Assembly (NCBI RefSeq): GCF_001273835.1 | Contig: NZ_JHEI01000141.1 | Location: 62,001 to 126,000 of the forward strand | DNA length: 64,000 nt | Direction of reading: 5' to 3' | Origin: Leucobacter celer subsp. astrifaciens | Lineage (GTDB): Bacteria; Actinomycetota; Actinomycetes; Actinomycetales; Microbacteriaceae | Part shown: positions 62,919 through 64,000 of the stretch, piece after piece | Position numbering within the stretch: the stretch's first letter is position 1 | Layout of the letters: each line of letters begins with the position of its first letter | Notes under the pieces: model-generated | The model's database searches: none | What the model was told of the DNA's origin: nothing | What the model saw: the letters and a program-made list of their open reading frames with translations, nothing else | Translations under genes and position numbers: made by a program

Positions 62919-63089
62919 ATGACTACTCAGACCCGGCTCGAGGAGGAACTCGAGCGACGCCTGACCGAGATCGAGAGCAGCGAGGCCTCGGACCAGGTGC
63001 ACGCCGCGCTGAGCGGCCGCAGCCTGGCGGTGTTCCTCACGGTGGTCGTGGGGATCTCCGTCGTCGCCTGGATCGGCACACTGCTGTGA
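62919..63089 (+). CDS. Small single-helix membrane protein upstream of an NCS1-type permease
   Basis: A 56-aa protein with a charged helical N-terminus (RLEEELERRLTEIES) and one transmembrane helix (LAVFLTVVVGISVVAWIGTLL). GAGGAGG precedes the ATG. Its stop overlaps the permease GTG start (GTGA), so the two are translated together; it may be an accessory subunit or leader of the transporter. No family was recognised. Confidence 0.7.
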   Translation: MTTQTRLEEELERRLTEIESSEASDQVHAALSGRSLAVFLTVVVGISVVAWIGTLL

Positions 63090-64000
63090 GCGGGGCGGAA
63101 CGGGAACTCACCGAGACGCAGGCGCTCCGCGTCGAGCAGGCCGTCGCCGCGGAGGCCACCTACGGCTCGCTGCCGCTCCTGAAGCAGGAGCGCGTCTGGG
63201 GCGCGGGCGATTTCAGCTGGGTCACGATCAGCCTGGCGATCGCCACCTGGGCCTTCCTCACGGGCGGGGCCACGGTGCTGCTCGTCGGCTTCGTCGAGGG
63301 CATCGCCGCGATGCTCATCGGCAACAGCATCGGCCTCGCCATCATGGCCCTCGGCAGCGTCGTGCTGAGCCAGCGGCTCGGGGTGGAGCAATACCGGGCG
63401 CTGAAGTCCGTCTTCGGCGTCGTCGGCGTCGGCATCATCGTCTTCACGGTCGTGCTGCTCGTGGAGATGGGGTGGACGTCGCTGCTGGGAGTGATGTTCG
63501 GGCGCGCCTTCACCGAGATCTCCAACCAGGCCTTCGGCACGGGCCTCGACTCCTTCGGGCCGCTCGTGACCGTCTTCGCGCTCGCCGCCATCGTCGCGGG
63601 CTGGGTCGTGCTCTCGCGCGGGCCCGTGACGATCAGCAGGCTCAACCGCTTCGTCGCGCCGGGCCTCATCGTGATCGTCGTGCTGATGATGGTGCTGCTC
63701 ATGTCGCAGCACTCCTGGTCCGACCTGCTGGACGCGCCGGCGATGGCGCCGTTCGAGAACGAGCAGCTCAACTTCATGATGGCGGTCGAGTTCAACCTCG
63801 GAGCCGGACTCTCCTGGTGGCCGGTGATGGGCACCCTGTCGCGACTCACCCGCAGGCCCAAGGCGGCGCTGTGGCCGGCCTACGGCGGAATCTTCCTGGG
63901 CACAGTGGCGGCGCAGGTCGTCGGCATGGCGGCCGCGCTCATGATCGGGGAGGCGGATCCGACCGCCTGGATGGTGCCGCTCGGCGGCCCGATCCTCGGC
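63086..64000 (+). CDS. NCS1-family purine/cytosine/hydantoin-type permease (partial, runs off the window)
   Basis: The open frame from GTG 63086 continues without a stop to the window end (305 codons). The protein begins with a soluble stretch ATYGSLPLLKQERVWGAGDFSW, then multiple hydrophobic helices. The first includes LAIATWAFLTGGATV, and a later loop NFMMAVEFNLGAGLSWWPVMG resembles the NCS1 transporter region for nucleobases, allantoin or hydantoins. Start overlap with the small membrane gene indicates one operon. The divergent Lrp-type regulator probably controls it. The substrate is unknown and the C-terminus is missing. Confidence 0.82.
   Translation, partial: MSGAERELTETQALRVEQAVAAEATYGSLPLLKQERVWGAGDFSWVTISLAIATWAFLTGGATVLLVGFVEGIAAMLIGNSIGLAIMALGSVVLSQRLGVEQYRALKSVFGVVGVGIIVFTVVLLVEMGWTSLLGVMFGRAFTEISNQAFGTGLDSFGPLVTVFALAAIVAGWVVLSRGPVTISRLNRFVAPGLIVIVVLMMVLLMSQHSWSDLLDAPAMAPFENEQLNFMMAVEFNLGAGLSWWPVMGTLSRLTRRPKAALWPAYGGIFLGTVAAQVVGMAAALMIGEADPTAWMVPLGGPILG

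Overview
This is a high-GC actinobacterial chromosome segment, most likely from the Microbacteriaceae (order Micrococcales; a Leucobacter-like genus would fit, but the genus is inference). Evidence is the strong G/C third-position bias, the frequent GTG/TTG starts, many leaderless genes, and actinobacterial marker loci: carD-lpqE, senX3-regX3/phoU, pdtaS, an Rv3235-type gene, whiB2, mtrAB-lpqB-hpf, and a pmt mannosyltransferase. No rRNA or tRNA gene, prophage, IS element or CRISPR array was seen.

Layout. 0-4 kb: purine genes purF (-) and purM (+), then the isoprenoid genes ispD-ispF (-). 4-8 kb: a glycine-betaine/choline-type ABC transporter operon (-). 8-10 kb: an ammonia-lyase-family protein with a non-canonical MIO site, and an IclR regulator. 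10-14.5 kb: carD and lpqE, divergent around a predicted iron box; regX3-senX3 and phoU, divergent around a PHO-box array. 14.6-19.4 kb: cysS-rlmB, an Rv3235-family gene, and the PdtaS sensor kinase. 19.5-23.8 kb: a PspC/toastrack membrane protein divergent from a PspC-containing kinase and a LuxR-type regulator, an envelope-stress module. 24-27.5 kb: pmt and proS. 27.7-36 kb: a compact type VII secretion (T7SS) locus. It holds a WXG100 protein, a small helical partner, a predicted serine-hydrolase effector with an LXG-like N-terminus, a lipoprotein and a 1547-aa FHA-containing EssC/EccC ATPase. 36-49.8 kb: the translation cluster nusA-ylxR-infB-rbfA-truB, broken up by repeats and by accessory genes: glyoxalase-fold protein/AraC, a membrane protein, two two-component systems, mutY and a DUF2871-type protein. 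50-61.7 kb: whiB2, a large membrane glycosyltransferase, a DUF5719-type protein, an Rv3259-like protein, mtrA-mtrB-lpqB, a ComF-like protein and hpf. 61.7-64 kb: an Lrp/AsnC regulator divergent from a small membrane protein and an NCS1-type permease that runs off the window.

How it works together. Most of the window is housekeeping (nucleotides, isoprenoids, tRNA charging, ribosome maturation) plus envelope and phosphate control. Six sensor kinases lie within 64 kb. The T7SS locus is the most distinctive accessory system. It sits between proS and nusA, where actinobacteria often carry rimP, and it resembles an effector/partner/immunity cassette attached to its own motor ATPase. Other notable points are several families of intergenic palindromes and tandem repeats, a duplicated nusA 3' end, and a recurring TANNNT element six or seven bases before start codons that marks leaderless genes.
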